Assembly (NCBI GenBank): GCA_019188255.1
Contig: JAETXT010000011.1
Span: 558,001-622,000 of the forward strand
Source: Verticillium longisporum
Taxonomy: Eukaryota > Ascomycota > Sordariomycetes > Glomerellales > Plectosphaerellaceae
Reading direction: 5' to 3'
DNA length: 64,000 nucleotides
Shown: one piece after another, positions 37,597 through 48,693 of the stretch
How the letters are laid out: each line of letters starts with the position of its first letter
Numbering within the stretch: the stretch's first letter is position 1
Translations under genes and position numbers: made by a program
Notes under the pieces: model-generated
Database searches by the model: none
The model's input: only the letters and a program-made list of their open reading frames with translations
Told to the model about the DNA's origin: nothing

Positions 37597-38458
37597 TGTT
37601 GCGTTCTTCTCTCCTTGAGAAAACGAGTGAAATCGTTGAGAAAACGAGTGAAATCGTTGAGAAAACGAGTGAAATCGTTGAGAAAACGAGTGAAAGTCTC
37701 AAAAATGCGGAAAGGAAAGCTGCAAGGGTGAAATTCTGCGCTGAATAGTCGGGGGGTGCTGCACTTGATGATGCAGCATGTGCAAACGACTGTGGAGAAA
37801 AAAGTGCGCAGAGCCCAATGTCTCGGCGCCGGTACCGGTTTCCATCGGCCGTCGAGCCGGACCGGACGCGGCGGGCCGTGGGCGTTGGAAGCGAGCGACT
37901 TCTTTGTTTTCACTTGTGCTTTTCCATATCTTGCGGCTAACAAACTGTTGTCCGACCGCCTGACAGCGCAGAGACAAAAAGCACGCTTCATGTGTGAGAG
38001 TTTCAGTACCCAATTCTGGACAGTCGAAGATTGCCTTAAACTTTCATGATTCATCTCGAATTCATCTGGCTGCTGCTTTTTCAACAAACCCAACCCCCCC
38101 GGATCGTGAAAGACCCCAAACTCCCAGACAGGGGACAAACAGCCCGATTTTTTGTAGCCATGAATCTTCAACGAAGCCGAACTGCGCCTGCTCGAGCTTA
38201 TATACTGACACAGAACAAAAAAAAAAAACATCCAACATGTCAGTCCCGGCGCCGGTGATCCCACCCCCGTCATCCCTCATGCAGCCAACCCCTGGTCTCG
38301 TCGTCCCCAGTCACACGTGTACCCCCTGTGCAAGCAAAATCAGAACCAGCTTCCGCAAGTGGTATCATATGTACAACGGCTGCCTTCCCCCCCCCCCTTG
38401 AGTCCTCCAGAAGCACGGTCATTCCCAGAAGACTTGCGCATCTCCTCTGCGAGGCTGA
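37597..38458. other. Intergenic region between THI20 and the Rictor gene
   Basis: 862 bp. The THI20-proximal end carries the 21-bp tandem repeat array; the distal end is the 3' flank of the Rictor gene. No gene seen. Confidence 0.5.
37615..37695 (-). repeat. 21-bp tandem repeat (about 3.9 copies) in the THI20 promoter/leader
   Basis: The unit TTGAGAAAACGAGTGAAATCG repeats at 37615, 37636 and 37657 exactly, with a fourth, shortened copy from 37678. On the THI20 strand it is pyrimidine-rich (CGATTTCACTCGTTTTCTCAA... direction). It is either a transcription-factor array or part of the mRNA leader. Confidence 0.9.
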
Positions 38459-41400
38459 CTAGCCCAAGATGCCCCTCGATCCCCCCGTCTGGCTCTCCTC
38501 GTCAGAAGAGCTCTCTTCCTCCTCACTGCTGCTGTCTCCGTCCTGTGCCATGTTGTTCCGCGACAGGTTCGAACCAACCCCCGATTGCGAGACGCGAGCG
38601 CCGAACCCGCCGGCACCAAACTTATTCGTAATGACGCGGCCACCCGCAACCTCGCGGCTCGACCGCGCTTCAGACCGCGCATCAGTGGCGTTGGACACGC
38701 TGCGCTGGCGCTCAGTCCGCGACTCGTCCCCGGACACCGACGCGTTCTCGTCCTCCTCGATGATTCGATCCTTGGGTTTCAACGTGTCTTCCTCCTCCTC
38801 TGTATCGGTGTCCTCCTCAAACACAATCGTCCGCAGGACGCTCTTATCGAACAGCTCAATCACCATTCTTCTAATCGGCAATCGATAGTGGTTGTACTCG
38901 AGCATGGCGATGATCCTCTTGAACAGCTTGGGGCTCCTGAACCCGGGGGCCTTGCGGAGCTTGAGCTGCTTCAAGTCGCTGATGGCGTGCTTGAACAGGA
39001 TGATGTTGCTGAGGTCCACAATCAGGTCCACGATCCTCTGGTTCGTCGCCGCCTCGTCATGCGCCGGCGGTAGCTCCTCCTTCTCCAGCGGCGGCCTCGC
39101 GGGCATCGGCGGCGGAGGCGTGAGAATCGTCTTCTGCGTATCGGGAAGCCGGATGAGCGGGGCAATCGTGTGCTTCCACGGCTTATAAGAGAAGAAGCGG
39201 GAGAGATTGTCTGGGACGCAGAAACCGACCGAATGCCCCCTGTTGTTGAGGTTCGAGTCCCATCCGCACTCCAGAAGAATCTCCAGGCCGTGGATGGAGC
39301 GCGATATGAGGCCTAGTACGAAAAAGGCAGTGCCCCGAAGGCTCATCATGTCATGCTCCTGCGCAATCTTGACGATATCTTGAACGACGTCGCATGACTC
39401 GAGGAAGGGTGCACCCAGTTCCATGGACCCCACGTTGCCCACTGCCCACATGCATCCCTTGACCTTGAGCAAGAGCTCGGGATCCGCAGACTGCATGCCG
39501 TAGTCCCGAATGGTGCTGGCAAACTCGGCGAAATGGCCCTTGTCCCTCAGCATCCTGCAGCCCTCCTCTGTGCGTGCGAGCTCGCGGTAGAAGTGCGGTG
39601 GCAGGTGGCTCTCAGGCTCCATGGATTCGGCTTGAGCCTGGTCTACCATACTCAGCCGCTGCTGCTGCTCGTCGGCATGATCGGAAAATGCCTTGGCCAG
39701 GCTGGTCTCGATGAGGTCAACATATGTGTCGTTGCGCCCGAGAAACCAGTCATCCATCTCGTTACTGATGTAATCCAATCCGTCGAGATAGTGGTACCCG
39801 CTCGATGACGACAAGAAGCGCAGGAGAAGCGGCGCGCTCATTTCGCCCAAGTGGTCCATGGCAGGCCGACATTGGACCACGTACTCGAGGTAGGCCTTTT
39901 TGTTGCACGATTTTTCGAGGATTTTAACGGCGGTCCGACACACCTCGACGTCCGGATCGTACAGCTGATCGACCAGTTTCCTGATGGCCCACTTCCAGTC
40001 CACCTTGTCGTGGTTGCGGTTGGCCTCATTGAAAGGACGTGTCGCATACTTTCTAAGTACCTTTGTCGCTATGATTCGCGTCTCTCGGGTGCCCGACGTC
40101 AAGGCTTGCTCAAGAAGGACTCTGGTGTGGCCGGGAACGGTGTAGTCGAAATTCAGCAGCAGCAGATGGATCAAATCAGGCCGCTGCTTATGCGACAGGA
40201 TATGATACATCATGTTGAACATGCGCCATCGCTGCAGAAGCTCGAGGCCCTTGGGGTCGCTGCTAAGGACGCCCAGCATGGGAAAGTAGCCGGCGCACAG
40301 GGTAGTCTGAAGTCGATACGGGGCAAACACGGGATCTGCTGAAGTGAGGCCACTACTCTGCTAGGTTGTCAGTGAGGGGGCAGGAAAGGAGGCGAGGGCG
40401 CCACTCACAGGGTCACACTGCGCAAGACACTCTGCCAGCTGCCTGAGTAGCTTGCTATCCCGCAAGAAGACGATACCCTCGTTCGACTGCAGGAGAGTGT
40501 GCATCAAGGCACACCCAATTCGGACGTATTTTTGAGTGTTCTTGTTGCTGCTGAGATCCGCAAATCGATTCTTGAAGGGACGATAGAAACTCATGATGCG
40601 ATTCATAAACTTGGACACTCTGATCGTCTCGTCGAGTCGCTTGCCATTCTGCAGAGGGCCATCGATCATCTTGAGGATGGTGTCCCAATCCCACTTGAGG
40701 TAGTTTGAGCTGTTGAGAACATTCGACTCGACGAGGAGTTGCCTGAAGACCGTGTCCTGAATCACGACACCCGGGTTGCCCTTTTGTTGCTCTTCGGCAA
40801 GCATGGTCAGGTTGTCGTGCGACAGAGACGCGATGCCGGGCAGCCCATCGGACATCCTGTACAGAGTCTTGCTGACTTGGCTGATCTGGTAGACAATGCC
40901 TGATGAGATGAACCGTTCATCGTCCTTGAACTGCGTCGCAGCAGCAAATAATTCGGGCAACAAAGGCAGTTGCGTGCTGGCTGATTGTGGCAGTAGTCTG
41001 CTTGCAAGCTTCAGCACTTCTCCAATGAGCAGACATGTCTTCCTCGTCAGTGGCGCCTCGCTATTCTTGGCAACGTGAAGCAGATTGGGCAGGAGGTCAC
41101 ATTTGACCAGGACCGAGAGCAACAGGGCCGTATAGTGGTCAAGGAAGCTTTGCTCCTCGACCGCCTCGTCTTCCATCACTGGTGGTGCGCCTGAACTGGT
41201 TCCTGACGAGTTTGAGGTGGATATTGACTTGAGATTGGCCACTCTCCCGTACGTTGTCAAACGACGGCCAGCTAAGAACGAGGTGGCCCAGGATGGCGGT
41301 TTAATGCGCAGGAGGATGAAGACAAGATCGACAACGGTTTCCTTGATCATTGGCTGAGGCAGTACCATACTCCGCATCAGAGACCGGATGGCTCGAAAAT

Positions 41401-42874
41401 CGTGCATGCCCAGAACCATGAATCCCGACCAGCTCCTGAGCACTTTGGCAATGGCTTTCGAATTCTGCTTGAGCAAGCTCTCGGTTCCGGCAGTGGGGTC
41501 GGTGAAGGCCGTGAACATGACCTCGAGGTCGTACCCTGAGCGCAGGTATTTTCGCCGTTGCGGATTATCAAAGAGATACAGGAACGTGTTGGCGATCGTG
41601 TCGGGGGACTTGTAGCTGCCCTCGTTGAGCGCCTCAGACAGTGGAGGCAGCGCTCCAGACGCAATGGCCAGCGGTGGGCAGCGGAGAAGGATTTCGGCAA
41701 GCGTCTCGACGCACATGGACTGCAGTCTGTCGTCCTCTTGCGCGGCGACAGCGGCTATAGCGCGCACTACCGCTCGGGAGATCTCGTTGACACCACCCTT
41801 GACGTCGAGGAAGGCGCGCACGAATTTAAGGGCTTGCTCTCGCTCCAGATCAGCCTTTCGGTCCTTGATGAGAGAGCTGTGGCCTGTCAGTTTGGGGTGG
41901 ATTCCAAGCGAGTCTGAGCACACTTACGTGATTACCAGGTAATCAGTATTCAAGTTTCTGATCTTCTTCAGCGACGAGATATCTGAAATGGCATAGCGAA
42001 CCATGCGGTAGCCCGCCGCCACAACCTCTCTGGCATCGCCCAACAGCATGACCTGCATGCGCAGTCCAAAGACGGGCCAGACGAGGTCATACTTGAGACT
42101 GGGATGACGACGGAGGAGGTCGACGAGGGCGTTTCCACGGCTGACATAATACTCGGGTCCCATGCCCTCGACTTCCAGATCTTGCAGAATCTCAGTGAGA
42201 GAAAAGGTTGGAGACTGTTCGACAGGCTCGTCAAAGTCCGACCCAGCGCCGCTCCGCGACACGCTATGAGGCGAGCGCAAGCCATTGGCCGGATGTGAAC
42301 CGGGCTCTGCCGTCCTGGACCTCGTGGGCGTGGAAGGCGGTAGCTTGACGGCCTGCGCCTCCGCTATCCTCTGCCTCAGCTCTCTGATCTTGTTGTTGGA
42401 AGCGTTGAGCTCGTTCTCGACGCGGGCCCGCTGCTCCTTGGTCTGCTTGGCTTTTTTGCTGTTGAGGGCATCCAGCATGTTCTCGCTGCCTTCCTTGATC
42501 TTCAGTTCGCGATTGAGCTGCTCCCGCATGGCGTTCAGCTTCTGCTCGGCCATGGTGGCCTCGTTCTCCTCGATCTTTTCATTGTTGAACAGGTCGGCAC
42601 GGGACCCCGCCCGGGACGAGTTCATCTGGCTGCGCAGTTCGGAGCTGAACCTGCCTGGGGCGACGGAGGGGTTCAGAGAGGAGCCGCGGGGCGCAAAATT
42701 GGCGGCGGAAGCGGCGAGGCTCCTGGCGCTGCTACTCGCGGGCCCGCTCGGGGGGTAGAGGTTGACGGTAGAGGGGCCATCGCGGTCGATGCTCGTGCGC
42801 GTGTTGTTGACGGCCGAAGGCTGCTGCTGGGAGGGGTGCGCCTTGTCCCTGGCCGTCTGGGATACGCCCAGCAT
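38459..42874 (-). CDS. AVO3: TORC2 subunit Rictor/AVO3 (Pianissimo/Ste16 family)
   Basis: Three exons, 42874-41928, 41876-40409 and 40357-38459, with two 51-nt introns, giving 1437 residues. The N-terminal 320 residues are Ser-rich with a charged coiled coil (about residues 90-170), as in fungal Ste16/AVO3 proteins that carry an HR1/REM-1-like segment. The large middle part matches the helical Rictor N and M regions (VITSLIKDRKADLEREQALK; GLTSADPVFAPYRLQTTL). The Rictor V domain is near residues 1070-1165 (GCMWAVGNVGSMELG... GTAFFVLGLISRS). The tail is acidic and Ser-rich (DTDTEEEEDTLKPKD). Rictor is the defining scaffold of TOR complex 2, acting at the plasma membrane on AGC kinases, actin and sphingolipid control. 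The first ATG of the open frame is used; an upstream noncoding exon is possible. Length is in the usual 1300-1500 range for fungi. Confidence 0.93.
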
Positions 42875-45042
42875 GGCGGTCGAACCGTCTATGGGCTCGG
42901 CAGCTTCTGGCGCGCACCCTCGCTACGTAGCATCCGGGCTGGTCTGGCGGAGGATGTCGGGAGGGTCTGGAGACAATAGCGTCGTGTGGTGCTGTCGATC
43001 GGGGATAGGTGGGATTGGAGTCGGAGACGCACGTGTAGGGACTCGGGGTGGGCCAGATACAACTGTTTGCGTTCTGCAGAAAACGATGTCGGCTCGGCCG
43101 TCGAGAGTGAAGGCGAGGGGTGCAGAGGTTGGTGCAGCTGATGGAGTGGAGAACTCGATGGTTGTTCGCTGATCGCACACGAACGAATATAGGGCGGTGG
43201 TGGTGGTGGTGGCGTAGATAGATACTCGAGTGACGGAGCAGACGACTATGGAAACGAAGAAACGCTAGGTCAAAATTCGACGAAGAGGCGGCGTGTGGAG
43301 TTTGCGCCCGTCAAGCCAAGATTGTGTATGTCTACCTCACCCAAGACAAGCAGAAGAGGGGGGATGCGGTTCGAGATGGCGGTAGCTGGTGCGGCCGCTC
43401 GCTTGCGTAAGTGCGTAAGGTACCTTTGGCGTCGTGGTGTTTGTTGGATGAGGTACCTTAGGTGAGGTAGGTGGGAGGCACGGTGCCTAGCGCCCATGTT
43501 CACTGTCCAGTACATGTACCATGTATGCACCTGCTGCGACCGCGGCCGCGAGACCAAATGGGCTGGGGGGCTGCACTGGGGGAGGAGCAACGCCTGCCAC
43601 GTTTGGGCAAGGATGGCAGCCGCTTTACCTGTCTGGCAGACGCTTTGCCTGTCTGAGCGAGCGAGTGTCCCCCCCACTTCCACCTGGTTTGGGTGTGTGA
43701 AGCGCTGAAGTTCAGCACTGGACTGGCAGGAGGTGCACTAGTTCTCGGCAGAGATAAGGTTGAGATAAACAGGGCGATAGCGATAACGAACCCCAGCACG
43801 TCTGCCTCAGTTCCGTCTGTCAGAAGACTCATGGCGGGCGCCCCCTTCTGAGCCTCCATGCATCACGAATGAGATGGATCGGTGACAGTGTGGCGCTCGC
43901 TCTGCTATCAGGTTGACGATCGATTGCTTCGCATCCTGATCTGGCGACAGTCCTGGCGTTGAGCCTGGTTGCGGAGAGGGATATGTCGAGACCGGCCGGA
44001 TGGAATGTGAAGCATGTGTGGACCAGCAGCATTTCGCTTTCTACCAGGTCAAACCAACCAAGGTGACTTATTTTGAGACTTTCTGCCTCTCGAATCGTGA
44101 CAACTCTTTTTGTTCACGAAAGCATCCTCTTGACCTCATCCTGGCGACGTCGAGAAGTCTGACACCAGGCGGCTCAGACGACAACATCAAGACGGAACCA
44201 CCATCCTCGGACGGCGCCGAGTCCCAGGGCTCCGATCCATAAGGCCCCGATACTCATAAAACTCTGTCATGTTGGTCGAGCCAGACGGAGTTGCAGCAGG
44301 CAGAAAATCGTCAGATGGCAGTGCCCCTCCTTCGGCCTTCGCTTGTAGAGCTCCAGAGGCCCGAAGCATTCCAATGGTCCTCGAGGCCACAAGACCCTCA
44401 CATGCAGGCGACATGGCCGTCCTCCGCGAGATGCAGCCCTTTTCACCAGTGGCTGACGGCCCCTGGTCCCCTGAGGCCCAGTCGGGATGCACGCGATGCA
44501 ATGGCGGGGCTCTGCGCGCGCCCCTCCATCCTGGAGCTTCGTCCAGAGGGTATCGGCGGGCTCCGGCGCGCGACACTAAGGTGAGACCACCGACACCCCG
44601 ACAAGACCCCTCCATCATGGGCCTCGGAGTGATGACTTCGTGGGGGACCGGGACCAGACAGATGGCGCGGGATATAAAAGATAGATGCACTGCTTTTTTT
44701 TTCTCTCCCCTCTCGTCTGGTGTGCTGGATCTTGGACCTCTGACCTCTGACCTCTGCCGCCTCTTGCCGTGCTGTTCTTATCATCGTGCATTGCATTGCC
44801 TCTAGCTCGCGTCTTACTCCGAATCCCTTCTCCAACTCGTGCCTCGCCCTGGCCTCTTCCCCACGACGACTGCCCCTCATTGCTTATCACCCCGCTGCTA
44901 CCTTACGACCACCTGCTAGACCTCGGTGCCTCTGCGACTACAACTAGAGCCAGTCGCCCCTCCTTCTCGACCGTCTTCCCTCCCTTAGGTACCTAACCTA
45001 CTATTATTTCTCCTATTCCGACCTTCACCAAGCCTATTCATC
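42875..45042. other. Divergent intergenic region (Rictor / uricase)
   Basis: 2.2 kb between two start codons facing away from each other. A GGT microsatellite lies at about 43197-43214 and a CTCTGAC tandem near 44737-44755. A near match to the UaY purine-induction site lies at 44553-44566. The last 300 bp before the uricase ATG are C/T-rich, as expected for a leader. Frames such as 44000-44242 show no family resemblance. Confidence 0.5.
44553..44566. promoter_or_regulatory. Near match to UaY site (TCGG-N6-CCGG)
   Basis: Aspergillus UaY activates purine-catabolism genes through TCGG-N6-CCGA. Here the last base is G rather than A. It sits 477 bp upstream of the uricase start. Short motif, so a chance match is quite possible. 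Confidence 0.25.
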
Positions 45043-45924
45043 ATGCCTGTCCTCGCTTCTGCCCGCTACGGCAAGGACAATGTTCGCGTCTTCAAGGTCC
45101 AAAAGGACGGCCCCGTCCAGACTGTCACCGAGATGACCGTCTGCGCTCTCCTCGAGGGTGCCATTGAGACGTCATACACCGTCGCCGACAACTCGGTCGT
45201 CGTGGCCACCGACTCGATCAAGAACACCATTTACATCAAGGCCAAGGAGCACCCCGTCAACCCGCCCGAGCTCTACGCCTCCATCCTCGGCACCCACTTC
45301 CTCGACACGTACGCCCACATCTCGGTCGCCAACATCCGCGTCACCGTCCACCGCTGGACGCGCCTCGACGTCGACGGCAAGCCGCACCCGCACGCCTTCC
45401 TGCGCGACGGCGAGGAGACGCGCACCGTCGAGGCCCGCGTCACCCGCGACGGCGTCGCCCTGACGAGCGGCATCCAGAAGCTCACCGTCCTCAAGTCCAC
45501 CGGCACGGCCTTCCACGGCTCCGTCCGCGACGCGTACCCCACCCTGCCCGAGTCCTGGGACCGCATCCTCCCCACCGACGTCGCCGCCCCCTGGACCTGG
45601 GCCTTCCCCGGCGGCCCCGCCGCCGTCGAGAAGGACGTCGCCCGCTTCGACGCCGCCTGGGAAGCCGCCCGCGCCATCACCCTCAAGACCTTCGCCGAGG
45701 ACGAGAGCGCCAGCGTCCAGAACACCATGTACAAGATGTGCGAGCAGATCCTCGACGCCGCCCCCGAGACCAAGACCGTCTCCTACGCCCTGCCCAACAA
45801 GCACTACTTTGAGATTGACCTCAGCTGGCACAAGGGTCTCAAGAACACGGGCGCCGATGCCGAGGTCTACGCCCCGCAGTCTGGTCCCAACGGCCTCATC
45901 AAGTGCGAGGTCGCTCGTTCGTAG
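45043..45924 (+). CDS. uaZ: Urate oxidase (uricase)
   Basis: Single exon of 293 codons with strong C-ending codon preference. It catalyses oxidation of urate to 5-hydroxyisourate and H2O2 in purine catabolism. Both uricase signature blocks are present: the N-terminal RYGKDNVRVFKV, with catalytic Lys11, pairs with Thr56 in VADNSVVVATDSIKNT; WTRLDVDGKPHPHAF, LTVLKSTGTAFHG and the C-terminal LPNKHYFEIDLSWHKGL follow. SVQNTMYKM carries the substrate-binding Gln. Uricases normally end in a peroxisomal PTS1 tripeptide (SKL-like). This frame ends IKCEVARS at a TAG codon, without PTS1 and about eight residues shorter than the Aspergillus enzyme. Stop, splice variant or assembly error cannot be separated here. 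Activity should be intact because the catalytic residues are present. Confidence 0.95.
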   Translation: MPVLASARYGKDNVRVFKVQKDGPVQTVTEMTVCALLEGAIETSYTVADNSVVVATDSIKNTIYIKAKEHPVNPPELYASILGTHFLDTYAHISVANIRVTVHRWTRLDVDGKPHPHAFLRDGEETRTVEARVTRDGVALTSGIQKLTVLKSTGTAFHGSVRDAYPTLPESWDRILPTDVAAPWTWAFPGGPAAVEKDVARFDAAWEAARAITLKTFAEDESASVQNTMYKMCEQILDAAPETKTVSYALPNKHYFEIDLSWHKGLKNTGADAEVYAPQSGPNGLIKCEVARS

Positions 45925-46439
45925 CGTGGACAATATTTGCCTGGTGTGAATTTACTTCTTGTTCTGTTTTTTTGGGATTAGAGAGATATACCTTGGGTCC
46001 TGTGCATTTCCTGGCGTCTTTTGGAATATGTAGCCGTGGCAAGATCTGCCATCGGCGTAGACGAATAAATAAATCAACAAATAGCCTTGATCATGTGATT
46101 GACCATGTGATTCGATCGATGTGAGCTTGATTTCATGTAAAGATCCTGGTGCACACGGCTTGCACAAGATGTGACCAGAACAGACTCCAGGGCCAGCCAG
46201 AACGTCTGCCCACAACGTGACAAGCCTGGGTTCAGTCGAACTCGGAACACCAACGAGTCAATTTCGTGAAAGCAAAATACGTGGATATTTGCGATACAAC
46301 TCATAACATAGACCTCTCGTCATGCTTGGTATGATGATACAGAGTATACACGCCAATGCCTCGAACCACCTCCCCAAAAGACCCTCAAGGCAATCGACGA
46401 TTCGTCCTCGTCCCCCCCTCCACAGACCAAAACACAGCC
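45925..46439. other. Convergent intergenic region (uricase / MRPL23)
   Basis: About 515 bp; AT-richer than the genes, with T-runs near 45966 suitable for 3' processing. No gene seen. Confidence 0.5.
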
Positions 46440-47055
46440 CTACACCCTCTTCAGCCCATCCTCGCGGATCGCCCTGGCAGCCTCCTCCCAGCCCGTCTCC
46501 CCAACCTTGACATCGCCGAACCGAATGACATTCTGCTTGTACGGGTGCGCGTCGCCCTCAAAGGCCTTGAGCCGCGCCAGCCTCTTGTCCCTGAGCCTGT
46601 TCTTCGGCAGCATGCCGCTGACGGCCTTGCGCAGCACCTCGGCGCCGCCGTGCTTGGCCATGAGCACGTCCATCGTGACGCTGCGCAGCGAGCCCGGCCG
46701 CGTCGTGTGGCGGTAGTATGTCTTCTGCCACATCTTGCGGCCCGTCACGTGCAGCGCCGCGCAGTTGGTGACGACGACGTAGTCGCCGCAGTCGGTCGAC
46801 GGGTCCCATGTCGGCTTGTTCTTGCCCATGAGGAGCACGGCGATGCGGGAGGCGAGGCGCCCGAGGGAGGGGGGCGTGACGGAGGGCTGCGTCGATAGGG
46901 TTGGGTGCGGCGTCGAGGCGGAGATTTGGTGCCAGACACGGGAGTAGGAGAGCCGCGTCTACGTTTGAGAAGGTTAGCAACTGGGCCATCGTGAAGGAGG
47001 GTTGTTGAGTTCAGGGGGGGGGGACAGATCGTACGAGGCCAATGGTTTGCGACAT
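46440..47055 (-). CDS. MRPL23: Mitochondrial large-subunit ribosomal protein uL13m (MRPL23)
   Basis: Two exons: 47055-47035 (only seven codons, MSQTIGL) and 46958-46440, separated by a 76-nt intron with GTACGA donor and GCTAAC...CGTAG acceptor; 179 residues. The uL13 fold signature is clear: LGRLASRIAVLLMGKNKPTW, STDCGDYVVVTN, the YYRHTTRPGSLRS loop that contacts rRNA, and the GMLPKNRLRDKRLARLKAF segment near the end. The N-terminal 50 residues are basic/hydroxylated and probably include the mitochondrial targeting region. It is shorter than bacterial/mitochondrial family extremes but normal for fungi. It is transcribed away from CCS1 across a 446-bp promoter region. Confidence 0.93.
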
Positions 47056-47501
47056 GGTGGGCTACCGGAAGGGCCGAACCCTCATGAGCCGTACGGTAGG
47101 GAGTTGGCGTGAAGCGTGCGCTTAAACGTCGTTGGCAGGACTCCGTCGCAGGTCGTCGTTGAGCTTGTGGGCGTGTATGGTCGTGAGGCCATCCCGAAAG
47201 TTTGGTGCCAAGCTCATGCGATTGAGATCTTTGTTGATGACTCAGCAAACATCGGTCACGTGGCTGACTTGCACCAATACTTCGGACACCAACCGGTAAC
47301 AGCTGCGGAGACCGAAGGCCGGAGCCGTGGACCATCAGGCGATTTCAAAGCAACTCCGGCATCATGATGAAAAGGACTCATGCGTTCAGTACTCTACCTG
47401 CGAATCTTCTCATATAGTAACTAGATTATGGTCTATTGCCTTTCGACTTTTTAAACAACTATCGATCTCTGCTCCAAAGCACAAAGACTAGCCATCTCAA
47501 A
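47056..47501. promoter_or_regulatory. Divergent promoter region MRPL23 / CCS1
   Basis: 446 bp separating opposite start codons. No coding frame; no motif that I can name with confidence. Confidence 0.45.
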
Positions 47502-48693
47502 ATGACGGCAGTCCACCCATTTCAGGTGAGCCACATTACATCACTGTCATGTCCAACAAGCCATTTGGTCAACCTTGGAACACGGAAGAAATCCAGAGCA
47601 ACGTCCATGACAGTCCACAACAGCAAACTCGCTTGGCTGAGCGTTGACTGATAGCAAGATGCCTAGACACTCTTCGCTGTCCACATGACATGTGGCAGCT
47701 GCGTCGAGGCCGTTTCAGATTCCCTCTACCAGCTGAAGGGCATCACCAAGGTCGACGCCAATCTCAAAGACCAGCTCGTATCGGTAGAAGGCACAGGTAT
47801 GTCGGCTTGCCTCAGAAGAACCTTATCGGTGGCTTCTCAGCCTACGATCTCCGTCGCTGACCCCGATGCGCAAACGCCCAGCCGCCCCCTCGGCCATCGT
47901 AGACGCGATCCAGGCGACGGGGAGGGACGCCATCCTTCGAGGATCAGGCGCATCAAACAGTAGGTGCAGACTCGCCTGTTTACCCCCGAGACTGATGCAA
48001 CCATTTCTCTTGCCCCCTTTTGCGCCGACGTCGTTCATTCACTGCCTCGACGATCTTTGAGTTTCTCGCCCCCCTTCAACGACGATGCCGCGTCACCTTC
48101 CTGTGCACGTTCCCTTCTGGGATTAAGGTTCACGCGCAGACTGACAACTCTTGTTAGGTGCGGCTGTCAGTATCCTCGAGTCTTTCTACCAGCCGAGTGA
48201 AGTCTCTTCTACGGAGACTCCCGATGACGGTCGCAAGCGCGAGGTCCGGGGCCTCGCCAGGATGGTCCAGGTCTCACCCACAACAACTCTGATTGACCTG
48301 ACGGTGCGCGGTGTCACGCCCGGCACGTACCAAGCGACCATTCGGTCGTCCGGGGATCTTCACGACGGCGCCGCCTCCACCGGTGGCATCTGGACGGAGG
48401 GCGAGAAAGGGGGCGCACCCAAGGGCGAACTGGGCCGCTTGACTGTCGACAAGGACGGCAAAGCAAGCGCGTTCCTGAACCACCCTTTCCAGATTTGGGA
48501 GATTATCGGTCGTGCCATGGTCGTCTCCAAGCAGGATGACGCTGCCGCGCCGTTGAAGAACGATGCGGACACGCTTGTTGGTGTGGTTGCGAGGAGCGCC
48601 GGCATGTGGGATAATGACAAGACGGTTTGCTCTTGCACGGGCAAGACGTTGTGGGAGGAGAGGCAGGATGAAGTCAAGAAGGGGATGCTCTGA
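47502..48693 (+). CDS. CCS1: Copper chaperone for superoxide dismutase (CCS1/LYS7)
   Basis: Four exons: 47502-47525, 47667-47796, 47882-47959 and 48158-48693 (255 residues); introns are 141, 85 and 198 nt. The first exon encodes only MTAVHPFQ. Domain 1 is a heavy-metal-associated fold with the copper site MTCGSC (Cys16/Cys19). The centre is a SOD1-like domain for docking (RGLARMVQVSPTTTLIDLTV, GTYQATIRSSGD). The C-terminus has the family's CxC motif, VCSCTGKTLWEERQ, at about residues 234-236, which transfers copper and forms the SOD1 disulfide. It acts in the cytosol and mitochondrial intermembrane space. The spacing and lengths match the yeast protein (249 residues). The two inner splice junctions are in phase 1, and joining them rebuilds EGTAAPSAIVDAIQATGRDA and GASNSAAVSILESFY. 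Confidence 0.94.

Noticed and set aside
45172..45933. Glycine/valine-rich minus-strand open frame
   Set aside because: Antisense shadow of uricase caused by C-ending codons.
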